DNA of 64,000 nucleotides from Inquilinus sp. KBS0705 (GTDB lineage: Bacteria > Bacteroidota > Bacteroidia > Sphingobacteriales > Sphingobacteriaceae), in assembly GCA_005938025.2 (NCBI GenBank), contig VCCI02000001.1, positions 496,001-560,000 of the forward strand, written 5' to 3'. Below, piece after piece: positions 36,889 to 46,907 of this stretch. The notes under the pieces are model-generated. The model was not told the origin of the DNA. It searched no databases and saw nothing but the letters and a program-made list of their open reading frames with translations. A program made the translations under genes and the position numbers. The first letter of the stretch is position 1; each line of letters opens with the position of its first letter.

Positions 36889-39800
36889 CTATTTGATCAG
36901 GAAAAAACCGGTTAAACGTTTAAACTCGTCTTTCACCTTATATTCTAATAAGTAGTAGTAAGTACCGGGTTTTTGTAAAACGCCGTTTTGGTTCGAGCGG
37001 CCATTGAAAGCACGCGTATTGTTATCATAGCCTTTTACATTGTAAACACTGTTGCCGCCGGCGTCTACCAGGGTAAATGCATTATCGGGATAATTGTTAA
37101 TATTATTAATAAGCAACATGTCGTTTATTCCATCGCCATTTGGGGATAAGGATTTACGCACAGCGGGTAAAGGCGACTGCTGAGGCTTTTGAATAGTTGT
37201 TATTTGATCTTTATTACCAGATATAAGGATGAATGATACATTAAGCTTACCATTTATATAGGTAATGGTATAGTTATTACTCGCGGCGTTACTAACAGTA
37301 ATAGGATATGCCCCCTTGTCAGACGATGCTGTAGCTGTAGTTGTTAATTGGGGTTGTGCAGCTAAGTCGCTTGTGTCATCTCCATTTACAAAGCCTGTAA
37401 TTGTTGCAGTTAATACAGGTAAGGGCTGATTAAAGCCCTTGGTTTTATTGTCGGCTTTTATAATAAGTGGTGCTTTGGCTATGGTAATTTCTTTTGATAC
37501 AGGTTCGGCGCCATAATAGCTGCCATTGCCGGTTTGCGATGCCGTAATGGTAACCTTACCTGCCGATACGATATGTATCTTACCATGCAATATAGTTGCC
37601 ACTGTATTGTCCGAACTGGCGTAATGTATCTTTAAGCCCGATGTTGCTTTAGCCGGTGCAAAATCCGAGTCGCCGTACATTTTTGGTACCGGTTGGAAAG
37701 ATATGCTTTGATTGTTCTTGATCTTTGTAGCCAACACTTTCATAAAATATCCCCCCACTACACTACGCGCCTGAAAGCCTACCATTTGGCCGGTAGTGGT
37801 TTCGTGCCAATCGCTTAATGGTACACGGTTGGGGGTTTTTATAGCATATTTATACACCGGCCCAACTAAGGCTTTAAAGTCAGCATCATTACTGGTCATG
37901 GTAGCTGTCCATAATATCCAGTCAGATTTTGTGTAAGTTTTACGGCTATCCAATGGCAGGCCAAAGCTTTGTTGCTTTGTCAGGTAATATTTAATTTCGG
38001 TATCATATACCTTTTGAGGGAACAGGCCCAGATCAAGCACTTTATCCCATACCATATTATACTTTTGGCTCCAGGTGTCTTTATTGTCAAATACCAAAGC
38101 GTAATGATCGCCTGCATAGGCTTTATCCTGCCAGTTTAAGGCCATGTCGGCAGCTATTTTCTTGTATTTAAGCGCAACATCGGTATAACCCAGCATGGTT
38201 GCCATTTTTGAGTAAGCGCCAATGGCTACAATAGCTTTTACCGACAGGTTGATGTTATGTGCCAGGTGCCCGGCAAAATCATCGGTACACAGCTGGTTCT
38301 CGGGGTCGAAACCTACTTTGGCCAGGTATTCCGTCCATTGGGTTAACACTTTCCAATGCTTTTTGGCGTACTTGGTATCGTTCTCCATTGATGTGATAGC
38401 CGCGGTAAGAATGATCATATTACCACATTCCTCAACCGGCATATCCTCGCCGTAGGTTTGCCCGTTGGCAATAGGGTAGGTGCCCAGATCGTGCGCTGCA
38501 AAAGGCTTGCCCCACTTACCGCTTTCGCTGTAGTAAAAAATACCGCTAAGCATGCCTTTAAGCAGTTCGGGGTTGTATAATAAATATAAAGGAGCCGATG
38601 GATAAGTAACATCAACCGTGTTGATAGATCCGTTACTAAAGTTTTCTTTTGATAAAAAAAGCAATTCGCCCTGCGGGCTTTTTACCAACTGGTGTGCTGC
38701 GATACTTTGCCTGTAGGCCAGGTTGCATAGTTTGGCGTATGCCTCGCCGCCTGCTTTTAAAGCATCTGTATAAACCTCGTTATCGGTTTTATTGCATGCA
38801 GCCATAATTTTAGTGTAGTGTTTGGCTGCGTTTGACATAGCGCCTATAATAGTAGCGCCGGGTTTGGTGCGCCAGTAAGGTTTTAAGTTGGTGCCAAAGT
38901 ATTGTACCGAATAAATATCATCATAGCCTAACAGCAAAAACTTATTAACCGGTGCGGCACCTACAGTACCAAAAGGCACTACCGAATTCAGCATCAGGTC
39001 GTGACCATTTATCGCCCTTGGTGTAGATTCGGCTTTTATGAACGATGTTTCGGCGTTGGCCCCGGTGGTTACATAAAGCTTTGTATTTGCTTCGGCAGGG
39101 GCTGCAAAGTAAAGGTGCCCCCAATCTATCCTTAGGTCATCGCCTTTCTTTTGTAGTATAGGTTGTTCTTTGGTGCCTGCCTTTAATATTTTTAAGCCAC
39201 CCTTTTCGTGATAGGCAGTGCGCACCTTTTGGGTAGGTTCGTTTACCGCAATATCTGATGACACACTTGTTAACACCGATACATTGTGTGTATTGCCATC
39301 GTTACTGGCAACCTTGTAACTGATGTACGATACAGGCTGGGATAATAAATGCAGGTTGCTTAAAATAAGCGGCGAAGTAAAAGTTACCTGTAGGTTTATC
39401 CCGCCACAATCAAATTTATAAATGGTTTGGGTAGCGGTAATTTTAACTTGTTTTTGTATAGCCAGGCCCATACTGTCATCTACCTTGTCCGGAAACTCTT
39501 CTGCCAACCCCGCATCGATCCATGACCCGCCGCCTGTGTTTAAACAGTGTATGGCTAAAAGGTTGTTTGTGCTTTTTAATCCGGCCTTTATTTCGTCGCT
39601 TATTTCAAATGTTTCAAACCCGTTGTTGGCTCCGGCCACTTTGGTTATCAATTTACCGTTCAGGTAAATTTCGGCATCGTCATCATGGTATACTTTTAAC
39701 AGGAAACGCCCTTTAGGCATTCGTTTTACGTCAAAGGTTCTTCTTATCCAGATATCCTTACCCGTCCATTTGGTACCCACTTTTGCACGTTCATCACCAA

Positions 39801-40194
39801 AAGCACCAATTCCGGTTTTCCATTCGGTAGCTGCAAAATCTTGTTGTTCCCAACCATCGGCCGGTGCGGTTTCGGTGTATTTACAGGTGTAGGCCAGCTC
39901 GTCGCCGGCTGGTAATATAGCCTTAAGACGGGGTTGTACCCGGCCCATAAAACGGTAAAAGTGGTTATCTACCTTAATAACGCCCAACATAGATTGGTAC
40001 CTGCCGGTCCAGTGGCTGGTGGTCCATTCGTTTAGGTTATCCGCGCTGGTCCATATACTAAAATAAGGGTTGTGTGTAATTAGCGGATAAGAGGGTGCCC
40101 GGTCTGACTGGCCCAGGGCATGCAGGCAAATAGTGATCAATATGAGTAAGCTGCTTACTTTATAACTGATATTTTTTAATGTTGTAATGGCCAT
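36889..40194 (-). CDS. DUF4965/DUF1793 glutaminase-like enzyme fused to MBG module and T9SS type-B signal (1101 aa)
   Basis: A signal peptide (to about residue 28, HALGQ) is followed by an N-terminal DUF4964/DUF5127 part (APSYPLITHNPYFSIWTSAD). This includes a carbohydrate-binding-like insertion (about 120-225, DIWIRRTFDV, VYHDDDAEIYLNGK). The catalytic-type alpha/alpha barrel region (about 480-830) carries YGEDMPVEECGNMIILTAA, LCTDDFAGHLAHNINL and RVPLSDWHETTTGQMVGF, the DUF4965/DUF1793 signature of GtaA-type glutaminases. Then a Big-type domain and an MBG module (about 840-1010) and the T9SS type-B end (LSPNGDGINDMLLI to RLTGFFLIK). Homologues are annotated as glutaminases, but the Bacteroidota enzymes are little characterised and glycan cleavage is possible. 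The MBG tail is unusual. Confidence 0.83.
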   Translation of the reverse strand: MAITTLKNISYKVSSLLILITICLHALGQSDRAPSYPLITHNPYFSIWTSADNLNEWTTSHWTGRYQSMLGVIKVDNHFYRFMGRVQPRLKAILPAGDELAYTCKYTETAPADGWEQQDFAATEWKTGIGAFGDERAKVGTKWTGKDIWIRRTFDVKRMPKGRFLLKVYHDDDAEIYLNGKLITKVAGANNGFETFEISDEIKAGLKSTNNLLAIHCLNTGGGSWIDAGLAEEFPDKVDDSMGLAIQKQVKITATQTIYKFDCGGINLQVTFTSPLILSNLHLLSQPVSYISYKVASNDGNTHNVSVLTSVSSDIAVNEPTQKVRTAYHEKGGLKILKAGTKEQPILQKKGDDLRIDWGHLYFAAPAEANTKLYVTTGANAETSFIKAESTPRAINGHDLMLNSVVPFGTVGAAPVNKFLLLGYDDIYSVQYFGTNLKPYWRTKPGATIIGAMSNAAKHYTKIMAACNKTDNEVYTDALKAGGEAYAKLCNLAYRQSIAAHQLVKSPQGELLFLSKENFSNGSINTVDVTYPSAPLYLLYNPELLKGMLSGIFYYSESGKWGKPFAAHDLGTYPIANGQTYGEDMPVEECGNMIILTAAITSMENDTKYAKKHWKVLTQWTEYLAKVGFDPENQLCTDDFAGHLAHNINLSVKAIVAIGAYSKMATMLGYTDVALKYKKIAADMALNWQDKAYAGDHYALVFDNKDTWSQKYNMVWDKVLDLGLFPQKVYDTEIKYYLTKQQSFGLPLDSRKTYTKSDWILWTATMTSNDADFKALVGPVYKYAIKTPNRVPLSDWHETTTGQMVGFQARSVVGGYFMKVLATKIKNNQSISFQPVPKMYGDSDFAPAKATSGLKIHYASSDNTVATILHGKIHIVSAGKVTITASQTGNGSYYGAEPVSKEITIAKAPLIIKADNKTKGFNQPLPVLTATITGFVNGDDTSDLAAQPQLTTTATASSDKGAYPITVSNAASNNYTITYINGKLNVSFILISGNKDQITTIQKPQQSPLPAVRKSLSPNGDGINDMLLINNINNYPDNAFTLVDAGGNSVYNVKGYDNNTRAFNGRSNQNGVLQKPGTYYYLLEYKVKDEFKRLTGFFLIK

Positions 40195-40224
40195 AAGGTA
40201 GATGGTCTTTTATATGTATTGATA

Positions 40225-41121
40225 TTAAATTCGTGCTTTAAGATGCAGGTTTTCGGGAGGCAGCGGAATAAGGTCGGTTTCGTCAAAAACAGCCGGAAAC
40301 TGTTTATCCTGCCACATTTGTTTGGCCCTGTCTATAAGTGCATGGTCTGATGCTACAAAATTCCAGTAAATGTGCCTGTCTTCGGCAAAAGGCTCGCCGC
40401 CAAAAAAGTATATAGTAGTATTCGGGTTCATGGTAAATTGGCATAGCTGGCTATCCTTTGCCACCAATAGCTCTTTTGGTTCAAAGGTGGTACCTTCATT
40501 TTCTATACTGCCTTCCAGTATATATAAGCCGCACTCACCATAAAGTTCTGCTCCTATATTTACCACGGTACGCTCGGTGCTTTTAAGCTCCAGGTAATAC
40601 AATTTGCTGTACACAGGTACCGGCGATGTTTGGCCAGCTATAGTACCTGCTATCAGCTTATAGCTTACGCCGTCTTTTTCCCATTGCGGCAGGTCATCGG
40701 CCGATGCATGGTAAAAAGTAGGTTCCATTTGCTCGAGGTGTTTGGGCAGGGCTACCCATATTTGCAGGCCATGAATTTTCTTTTCAACATTCCGCAGGTA
40801 GTCGGGTGTCCTTTCCGAGTGTACAATGCCTTTACCGGCGGTCATCCAGTTTACCTGGCCGGGTTCTATCACTACTTCGGTGCCTAAACTATCGCGATGC
40901 CGTACACTACCTTCAAATAGATAGGTGAGGGTTGACAGGCCGATATGCGGGTGGGGGCCAATATCCAGGTTTTGGCCGGGCGGCATTGCTGATGGCCCCA
41001 TATGGTCTATAAAAATAAATGGGCCTACCATTCTTTTGTCTTTAAAAGGCAGTAAACGGCCAACTATAAAGTTGCCAATGTTGCGTGGGCGCTCTTCAAT
41101 TATAAGGTTGATGTTAGACAT
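40225..41121 (-). CDS. Pirin-family bicupin protein
   Basis: A 298-residue bicupin. The N-terminal domain has the metal site PHPHIGLSTLTYLFEG with the downstream His in the GKGIVHSERTP segment, the pirin signature. The second cupin carries YILEGSIENEGTTFEPKELLV and lacks the ligand set. Bacterial pirins such as YhhW act as quercetin dioxygenase-like enzymes, others as redox sensors. A regulatory or dioxygenase role cannot be chosen. It is divergent from cydA with a 131-nt intergenic region. Confidence 0.92.
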   Translation of the reverse strand: MSNINLIIEERPRNIGNFIVGRLLPFKDKRMVGPFIFIDHMGPSAMPPGQNLDIGPHPHIGLSTLTYLFEGSVRHRDSLGTEVVIEPGQVNWMTAGKGIVHSERTPDYLRNVEKKIHGLQIWVALPKHLEQMEPTFYHASADDLPQWEKDGVSYKLIAGTIAGQTSPVPVYSKLYYLELKSTERTVVNIGAELYGECGLYILEGSIENEGTTFEPKELLVAKDSQLCQFTMNPNTTIYFFGGEPFAEDRHIYWNFVASDHALIDRAKQMWQDKQFPAVFDETDLIPLPPENLHLKARI

Positions 41122-41252
41122 AGCGACGCATTAAATTAGTTTAGACCGTTTCTGAATTAAAGAAAGCCCAAAATACGGCTTTATCGTGTGCTAAGCAAGT
41201 GCCAAATACGGCGCATAAAGCGTAATTTTACAGTACTTTTCTAATACAAGCT

Positions 41253-42569
41253 ATGGATGATTTTTTAGCCGCCCGCTCCCAAATGGCGCTCTCTTTAGGT
41301 TTCCACATTATATTTTCGTGTATAGGTATGGTAATGCCGTTTTTTATGGCAGTGGCGCATTTTAAGTGGTTGCGAACAGGTAACCAAAATTACCGCAACA
41401 TAGCTAAGGCCTGGAGCAAAGGGGTTGCTATATTTTTTGCTACCGGTGCTGTGTCGGGTACTGTATTGTCATTTGAGCTGGGTTTGTTGTGGCCGGGATT
41501 TATGAAAGAAGCCGGGCCGATATTCGGGATGCCGTTTTCATTAGAAGGGACTGCTTTCTTTATAGAGGCAATAGCGTTAGGCTTCTTTTTATACGGCTGG
41601 ACACGCTTTAACCGCTGGTTTCATTGGTTTACCGGTTTGGTGGTGGGTATCAGCGGTATATTATCGGGTATACTGGTGGTTGCCGCCAACAGCTGGATGA
41701 ACAGCCCCGCAGGGTTTGACTATGTAAATGGTAAATACCTGAATATAGACCCGATGGCCGCCATGTTTAACCGTGCATGGTTTTCACAAGCCCTGCACAT
41801 GACGATAGCTTCATTCGCCGCAACGGGCTTCGCGGTAGCAGGGATACACGCTATCATGATCATCCGTAAAAAGAATGTGGATTTTCATAGAGGCGCGTTT
41901 AAGATAGCCGCCCTGTTTGCGGTTATAGCAGCCATTTTGCAACCCTTAAGCGGCGATATATCGGCCAAATTTGTGGGTAAAACCCAACCCGCCAAACTGG
42001 CTGCCATGGAGGCGCACTTTAAAACGGAAAAGAATGTACCGCTTATTATCGGCGGTGTGCCCGATGTAAAAAACGAAAAAGTAAACTATGCTATAAAACT
42101 ACCGGGCGTACTTAGCTACATGACCAAAGGCAGCACAGACTCGGTAGTAACGGGGCTGGATAAGATACCACTAAACGACCGGCCGCCAATTGCGGTTACA
42201 CATTATTCATTTCAGTTAATGGTAGCGCTGGGTATGTTTATGTTAGGTTTAAGCGTGTTGTACATTTACGCTGCCTGGCGCAAGCGCGAATGGCTGTTAA
42301 AAAGCTGGTTTTTGAAAATATTTGTTGTTGCTACACCATTAGGGTTTATAGCTGTTGAGGCTGGCTGGGTGGTAACCGAGGTAGGCCGCCAACCCTGGAT
42401 AATTAATGGCATTATGCGCACTGCCGATGCTGTTACGCCAATGCCCGGCATTGCCTATTCGTTTTATTTATTTACGGCAGTATACGTTACCCTATCAATA
42501 GCGGTAATATTTTTGCTAAAACGCCAGATACAAATGGTGCCCCAAATTTACGATACTACCAACAAGTAA
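41253..42569 (+). CDS. cydA: Cytochrome bd-type ubiquinol oxidase subunit I
   Basis: The 438-residue quinol-oxidising subunit of a bd-type oxygen reductase, in the cytoplasmic membrane. His18 (LGFHIIFSCIGMV) is the likely haem b595 ligand; HMTIASFAATGFAVAG and VTEVGRQPWIINGIMRT are family motifs. The length is that of the short Q-loop (CIO-like) form. cydB follows after 4 nt. No CydX-like small gene or cydCD is seen here. It allows respiration at low oxygen and in the presence of nitric oxide or cyanide, which parallels the cbb3 system further on. Confidence 0.95.
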   Translation: MDDFLAARSQMALSLGFHIIFSCIGMVMPFFMAVAHFKWLRTGNQNYRNIAKAWSKGVAIFFATGAVSGTVLSFELGLLWPGFMKEAGPIFGMPFSLEGTAFFIEAIALGFFLYGWTRFNRWFHWFTGLVVGISGILSGILVVAANSWMNSPAGFDYVNGKYLNIDPMAAMFNRAWFSQALHMTIASFAATGFAVAGIHAIMIIRKKNVDFHRGAFKIAALFAVIAAILQPLSGDISAKFVGKTQPAKLAAMEAHFKTEKNVPLIIGGVPDVKNEKVNYAIKLPGVLSYMTKGSTDSVVTGLDKIPLNDRPPIAVTHYSFQLMVALGMFMLGLSVLYIYAAWRKREWLLKSWFLKIFVVATPLGFIAVEAGWVVTEVGRQPWIINGIMRTADAVTPMPGIAYSFYLFTAVYVTLSIAVIFLLKRQIQMVPQIYDTTNK

Positions 42570-42573
42570 TACC

Positions 42574-43590
42574 ATGATGATATACGTTGTTATTGCCTTT
42601 TTATGGGTTTCGTTACTAATATATGTGCTAATGGGCGGCGCTGATTTTGGCGCCGGTATTTTAGAACTATTTACCCCCGAGGTTAAAAAGGCCGATGTGC
42701 GCAAAGCCGCTCACCATGCCATTGGGCCAATTTGGGAAGCTAACCACATGTGGCTGATAATTGCCATTGTTATTTTGTTTGTGGGTTTCCCGCAGATATA
42801 TACTATAGCATCGGTTTACCTGCACATACCTCTGGTTATAATGTTGCTGGGCATTATAGCAAGAGGTACGGCCTTTACCTTCAGGAATTACGATGCTGTT
42901 AAGGATAGTATGCAAAAGCTTTATAACAAAGTATATGTATACAGCAGCTTTGTAACACCATTGTTTTTGGGCATCATTAGCGCAACAGCGGTATCAGGGC
43001 GTATAAATACAGGCGGCAACAGTTTTTTAGACACCTATATTTTCGATTGGCTTAACTGGTTTACCTTTGCAGTTGGTTTCTTTACGGTGTTTCTTTGCGG
43101 GTTTTTAGCCGCCATTTACCTGGCAGGAGAAGAGAAAGATGATACCCCCGGCAATATCTACATTTACCGGGCTAAAATTATGTTTGGTGCCATGATGCTT
43201 TGCATTGGTGCAATAGTGGTATCGTCGTTTAAGGAGAATATCCCGCTATTAACCTGGCTATTTGGCAACACCATTAGTATTATAGCGGTTTGTTTATCAG
43301 TAACCGGGATGATTGTGTTATGGGTGCTGGTTTGGCGTACCAAATACATTAGCATACGCTTTGTTACGGGCTTTATGGTGATGGCTATGCTGATAGCAGT
43401 AACTTACGCGCATTATCCTAATATCATCTTGTTAAAGGATGGGTCGCATCTTTCGCTGTTAGATCATGCCGCCCCTAATAAAACCATCAATTCACTGGGT
43501 ATAGCTTTACTGGTAGGGTCGTTGTTTATACTACCATCACTGGTATATCTGGTATATAGCTTTGGCCGTAAGGATGAAGAATCGGCGTAG
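42574..43590 (+). CDS. cydB: Cytochrome bd-type ubiquinol oxidase subunit II
   Basis: The 338-residue second subunit of the oxidase, with about eight membrane helices. The N-terminal motif LMGGADFGAGILELF and the segment AIGPIWEANHMWLIIAIVILF with FPQIY are characteristic. The start lies 4 nt after cydA, so translation is coupled. The stop lies 2 nt from the stop of the convergent hydrolase gene. Confidence 0.95.
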   Translation: MMIYVVIAFLWVSLLIYVLMGGADFGAGILELFTPEVKKADVRKAAHHAIGPIWEANHMWLIIAIVILFVGFPQIYTIASVYLHIPLVIMLLGIIARGTAFTFRNYDAVKDSMQKLYNKVYVYSSFVTPLFLGIISATAVSGRINTGGNSFLDTYIFDWLNWFTFAVGFFTVFLCGFLAAIYLAGEEKDDTPGNIYIYRAKIMFGAMMLCIGAIVVSSFKENIPLLTWLFGNTISIIAVCLSVTGMIVLWVLVWRTKYISIRFVTGFMVMAMLIAVTYAHYPNIILLKDGSHLSLLDHAAPNKTINSLGIALLVGSLFILPSLVYLVYSFGRKDEESA

Positions 43591-43592
43591 TA

Positions 43593-44357
43593 TTATTCGT
43601 CTAAAAATTCTTCTATCAATGTAGCGGTAAGCTCGGGTACACGGCTGTCTTTTTTAGCGGATAATATTTCGCCCATATAATCGCCATGCCCGCCCGGGAA
43701 TATGGCCAGTTTGCCATTGGGTAGCAAGTTTTTCATTTTTACGGCATGTTCTGCCGTGCCAACGTCCGAATCCCCACTGATGATAAGTGTTGGTACACTG
43801 ATGGAACTAATATCGCTATCGTCCCAATCTTTAAAATTTTGCATGCGGCTAAGCGATTTATCGTGCATGTTTTGTAAAGCCGCCGGGTTATTAGTGATGC
43901 TTAGGTAGGTATCTTTATACAACTGCGGCATATCTTTTATGTTGGCATTTTTCATAAAATCCCAAAACATAGGGAAGGTGCCATCACGTTTATAAAAAGC
44001 CGATGCAATGATCAGCTTACGCAGTAAATGCGGGTGGCGTTTGGCAATTTCGATAATGGTTTGCCCGCCATTGCTAAAGCCCAAAAAATCGGCTTGTTTA
44101 ATACCTAATTGATAGAGCAGCTCAGCAACGTCGTCAGCATCCTGCGTAAAAGTAAACGGTGCTTCACGGTCAGACGAGTGGCCATTGCCTGCCAGCTCGA
44201 CACCAATAACCTGCCGATTTTTTGCCAATGCAGGTAGTATGCGCCCAAACGAGGTGGTAATAGTAGAACCGCCGCCATGTATCAGTACCAGGGGCATGCC
44301 TTCGCCATGTATCTCGTAATACATGTTAATGCCGTTTACGCTTTTATATCCGTTCAT
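43593..44357 (-). CDS. Alpha/beta-fold hydrolase
   Basis: A 254-residue cytoplasmic hydrolase. The oxyanion region is LVLIHGGGST, the nucleophile elbow GFSNGG (Ser95), the acid in ISGDSDVG and the His in GGHGDYMG. It resembles simple esterase/lactonase-type enzymes. No signal peptide. The substrate is unknown. It is convergent with cydB. The sugar-hydrolase GH127 gene lies upstream on the same strand, 57 nt away. Confidence 0.88.
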   Translation of the reverse strand: MNGYKSVNGINMYYEIHGEGMPLVLIHGGGSTITTSFGRILPALAKNRQVIGVELAGNGHSSDREAPFTFTQDADDVAELLYQLGIKQADFLGFSNGGQTIIEIAKRHPHLLRKLIIASAFYKRDGTFPMFWDFMKNANIKDMPQLYKDTYLSITNNPAALQNMHDKSLSRMQNFKDWDDSDISSISVPTLIISGDSDVGTAEHAVKMKNLLPNGKLAIFPGGHGDYMGEILSAKKDSRVPELTATLIEEFLDE

Positions 44358-44414
44358 GTTACAGGTTTGTTAGTGCCGGTAACAAAACTAACAGCTTTGT
44401 GCCTTATACAAAAA

Positions 44415-46835
44415 TTATTTAACTGCCCACTCATGTATACCTGTCGAGTTATCTACAGGTAATTGTATTTCCATTTTGATGGCAGTGGTAGTTACCGGCT
44501 CAAAGGTTACTTTGTTAAAGCTATCCTTACTAATATCATAAGGGCTAGTGTTTTTTACAGGTACCCATTCGCCATCCTTTTTGTAAAAAAGTTGGTAAGC
44601 CACAGGTATACGGCAACCGCCCCATGGGCCATCATCGTACCAGTAAACCTGCGATTGGCTGATGGTGTGTTCCTTGTCAAAATCGTATTGTACAAACTCC
44701 TTGGTGTTGTTTTTTGGCCACCAGTGCATGTATGGGTAGTTGGTATCTTTTGAGTCGGCGGGTTCGTATTGGTCTTTGATGGCATTAAACATGCGCACAC
44801 TTTTTAAAGACGAACTTACCTTGCTGGTGCTGGCAATAGTTGGTGCAGGTTTTGGCCTTGCCGCCGATGCCTCATAGGGTATCCAAACGGTCATTTCGCT
44901 GGGGCCGCGGTTGGCCCAGGCATAATAGGGGATGGCCCTTACCTGCTGATCGGTTTCTAACAGGTTATCGCTGTTTAATTGCCTCCTGGTGCTTTTGCCT
45001 TCGGCGGTTAACACATCTACGCCGTTTAACATATCGGCATGGTAGTTTTCGCTGGCTATGGCGTTCTTATCTATCATAATGTTTTGCACCAGGCTGTCTT
45101 TATTGTCCGGCCCTTCCAGGCAATAAACAATGGGCCCGCGCTGAAAAGCAAAGCGGCCACGATCGTCTTTTACCTGTTGGTTGGCTAATACCTTTTCGGT
45201 TTCCATGGGCAGCAAAAGGGTAACTCTATCGCCTTTTTTCCATTTTCGGTTTAATACAGCATAGCCCTTTTGGTTAGTGAATGATTGTACCTGCCCGTTA
45301 ATGGTAATGGTTACCGGCAATACCTTATTATCCATAAACGAATACAAATCGCCGGGCACCGGTTGTTGTTTGGCCCAGCCGGGTATGCGCACCCTTAAAG
45401 TAAATTGCGCGGCCTTTTGCGGGTTAACGGTTATATCTACCTTGCCTTTCCAGGGGTAATCTGTTTGTTGTACAATGTTAACCTCGCCCGAGCTTAGTTT
45501 AATATTGCTGGAATTGCTCATAAACAGGTTAATGTACAGATCGTTGTTGTTTTTGGCATATACATAACCCGGAAGCGAAGGTAAGAAGCGTGTCATGTTA
45601 CTGATGCAGCAGGCACAGCTTATCCACGCGCTGCGCTGGTGCTGAAACATTGATGCCAGTGGGTTAGGGTAAAAAAACCTGTCGCCGGTTAACGATACGC
45701 CCGACAATAGGCCATTGTAAAGTGTGCGCTCTAAAACGTCGATATATTTTGAATCGCCGTGTAACAGAAACATGCGGTTGTTCCAATAAACATTACCTAT
45801 AGCCGCACAAGTTTCGGCATAGGCCGACATGTTGGGTAACTGGTAGGCATCGCCAAAAGCTTCGCCGGCACCTGTGGCACCAATACCACCTGTGATGTAT
45901 AGTTTTTTGGTAACTACATCTCCCCAAATATCATCAATAGCGGCCAGATATTTATTGTCGCCGGTAAGCGCCGCAATATCGGCCATGCCGGTATACATAT
46001 AGGCTGCTCTCACCGCATGGCCTTCGGCCTGGTGCTGGTCTATTACTTTTTTATCGGCCTGGTTATACGGGTCGCCTTTTGGGCCGCGTACGTCAAGGAA
46101 AAACTTGGCCAGGTCTAAATAGGCTTTTTTGCCGGTAACCCTGTACATTTTTGATAAGCCTATCTCTACTATCTGGTGGCCTGGGTACTCTTCAATTTTA
46201 CCGGGGCCAAAGGTTTTAACCAGCAGGTCGGCATTCTTTATGGCGATGTTTAGCAGGCTGCGCTTGCCGGTAGCCTGATAGTGGGCCACAGCAGCTTCGT
46301 ATAAGTGCCCGCAATCGTAAAGCTCGTGGCTTAGGTCTTCTTCTTTTTCCCAGCGTTTGCTGCCTATCCATTCGTGCGGTTTTTTGGCGTTTACGGTGCG
46401 GAAGGTATACAGGTAGCCATCAGGCTCCTGCGCTGCCCCAATAATGCTGATAAGTGTATCAATATACTTGTCAAGCGTAGGGTTCTTTTTATTTTGCATC
46501 GAGTAAGATGCACCTTCTATGGCCTTGTATACATCAGTATCATCAAAGGGGAATTCGCTTAATTTATCGCCATCCAGTTTTTTTGCGGCACGCAAAAAAT
46601 TATCCATACGGCCATTTTTTTTGCATTGGGCCAGTACATAGGGGATAGTTACATTAGCATTTACCTCCATTTTGGGTTCCCAAAATTTATCATTCACATG
46701 CACGCTGGTAAAAGCAACGGGTTGTATGGGGTAATCTTTTTGCTGTGCAAATAACTGTCTGTTAGACAGTATTAGTATTGTCGACAAAAAAAAGACAACG
46801 CTTATGTTCCTGATTGATAAATTCTTTTGATCCAT
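44415..46835 (-). CDS. GH127 beta-L-arabinofuranosidase-family protein, secreted
   Basis: An 806-residue protein with a signal peptide (about 1-31). The catalytic alpha/alpha barrel (about 40-460) has the GH127/DUF1680 signature: Glu341 and Cys343 in AYAETCAAIGN and the cysteine group Cys407, Cys409, Cys410 (WISCACCISN), which together form the zinc-thiolate site with a Cys nucleophile in HypBA1. Two beta domains follow (about 470-660). A C-terminal discoidin-like domain (about 690-806, YDFDKEHTISQSQVYWYDD) may bind glycan. It would release beta-L-arabinofuranose or a related sugar from plant glycans. With GH78 it suggests plant cell wall breakdown. Confidence 0.9.
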   Translation of the reverse strand: MDQKNLSIRNISVVFFLSTILILSNRQLFAQQKDYPIQPVAFTSVHVNDKFWEPKMEVNANVTIPYVLAQCKKNGRMDNFLRAAKKLDGDKLSEFPFDDTDVYKAIEGASYSMQNKKNPTLDKYIDTLISIIGAAQEPDGYLYTFRTVNAKKPHEWIGSKRWEKEEDLSHELYDCGHLYEAAVAHYQATGKRSLLNIAIKNADLLVKTFGPGKIEEYPGHQIVEIGLSKMYRVTGKKAYLDLAKFFLDVRGPKGDPYNQADKKVIDQHQAEGHAVRAAYMYTGMADIAALTGDNKYLAAIDDIWGDVVTKKLYITGGIGATGAGEAFGDAYQLPNMSAYAETCAAIGNVYWNNRMFLLHGDSKYIDVLERTLYNGLLSGVSLTGDRFFYPNPLASMFQHQRSAWISCACCISNMTRFLPSLPGYVYAKNNNDLYINLFMSNSSNIKLSSGEVNIVQQTDYPWKGKVDITVNPQKAAQFTLRVRIPGWAKQQPVPGDLYSFMDNKVLPVTITINGQVQSFTNQKGYAVLNRKWKKGDRVTLLLPMETEKVLANQQVKDDRGRFAFQRGPIVYCLEGPDNKDSLVQNIMIDKNAIASENYHADMLNGVDVLTAEGKSTRRQLNSDNLLETDQQVRAIPYYAWANRGPSEMTVWIPYEASAARPKPAPTIASTSKVSSSLKSVRMFNAIKDQYEPADSKDTNYPYMHWWPKNNTKEFVQYDFDKEHTISQSQVYWYDDGPWGGCRIPVAYQLFYKKDGEWVPVKNTSPYDISKDSFNKVTFEPVTTTAIKMEIQLPVDNSTGIHEWAVK

Positions 46836-46907
46836 TATGCTATGTATAAGGAGTAAATATAAGCAATCAATTTTACTACCGCGTAATTTCGCTAATATTG
46901 TTTACTG

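Noticed and set aside
27248..46835. Possible classical polysaccharide utilisation locus
   Set aside because: Glycan enzymes (UxaC, DUF4965 fusion, GH127) are spread over both strands and no SusC/SusD pair or hybrid sensor is present.
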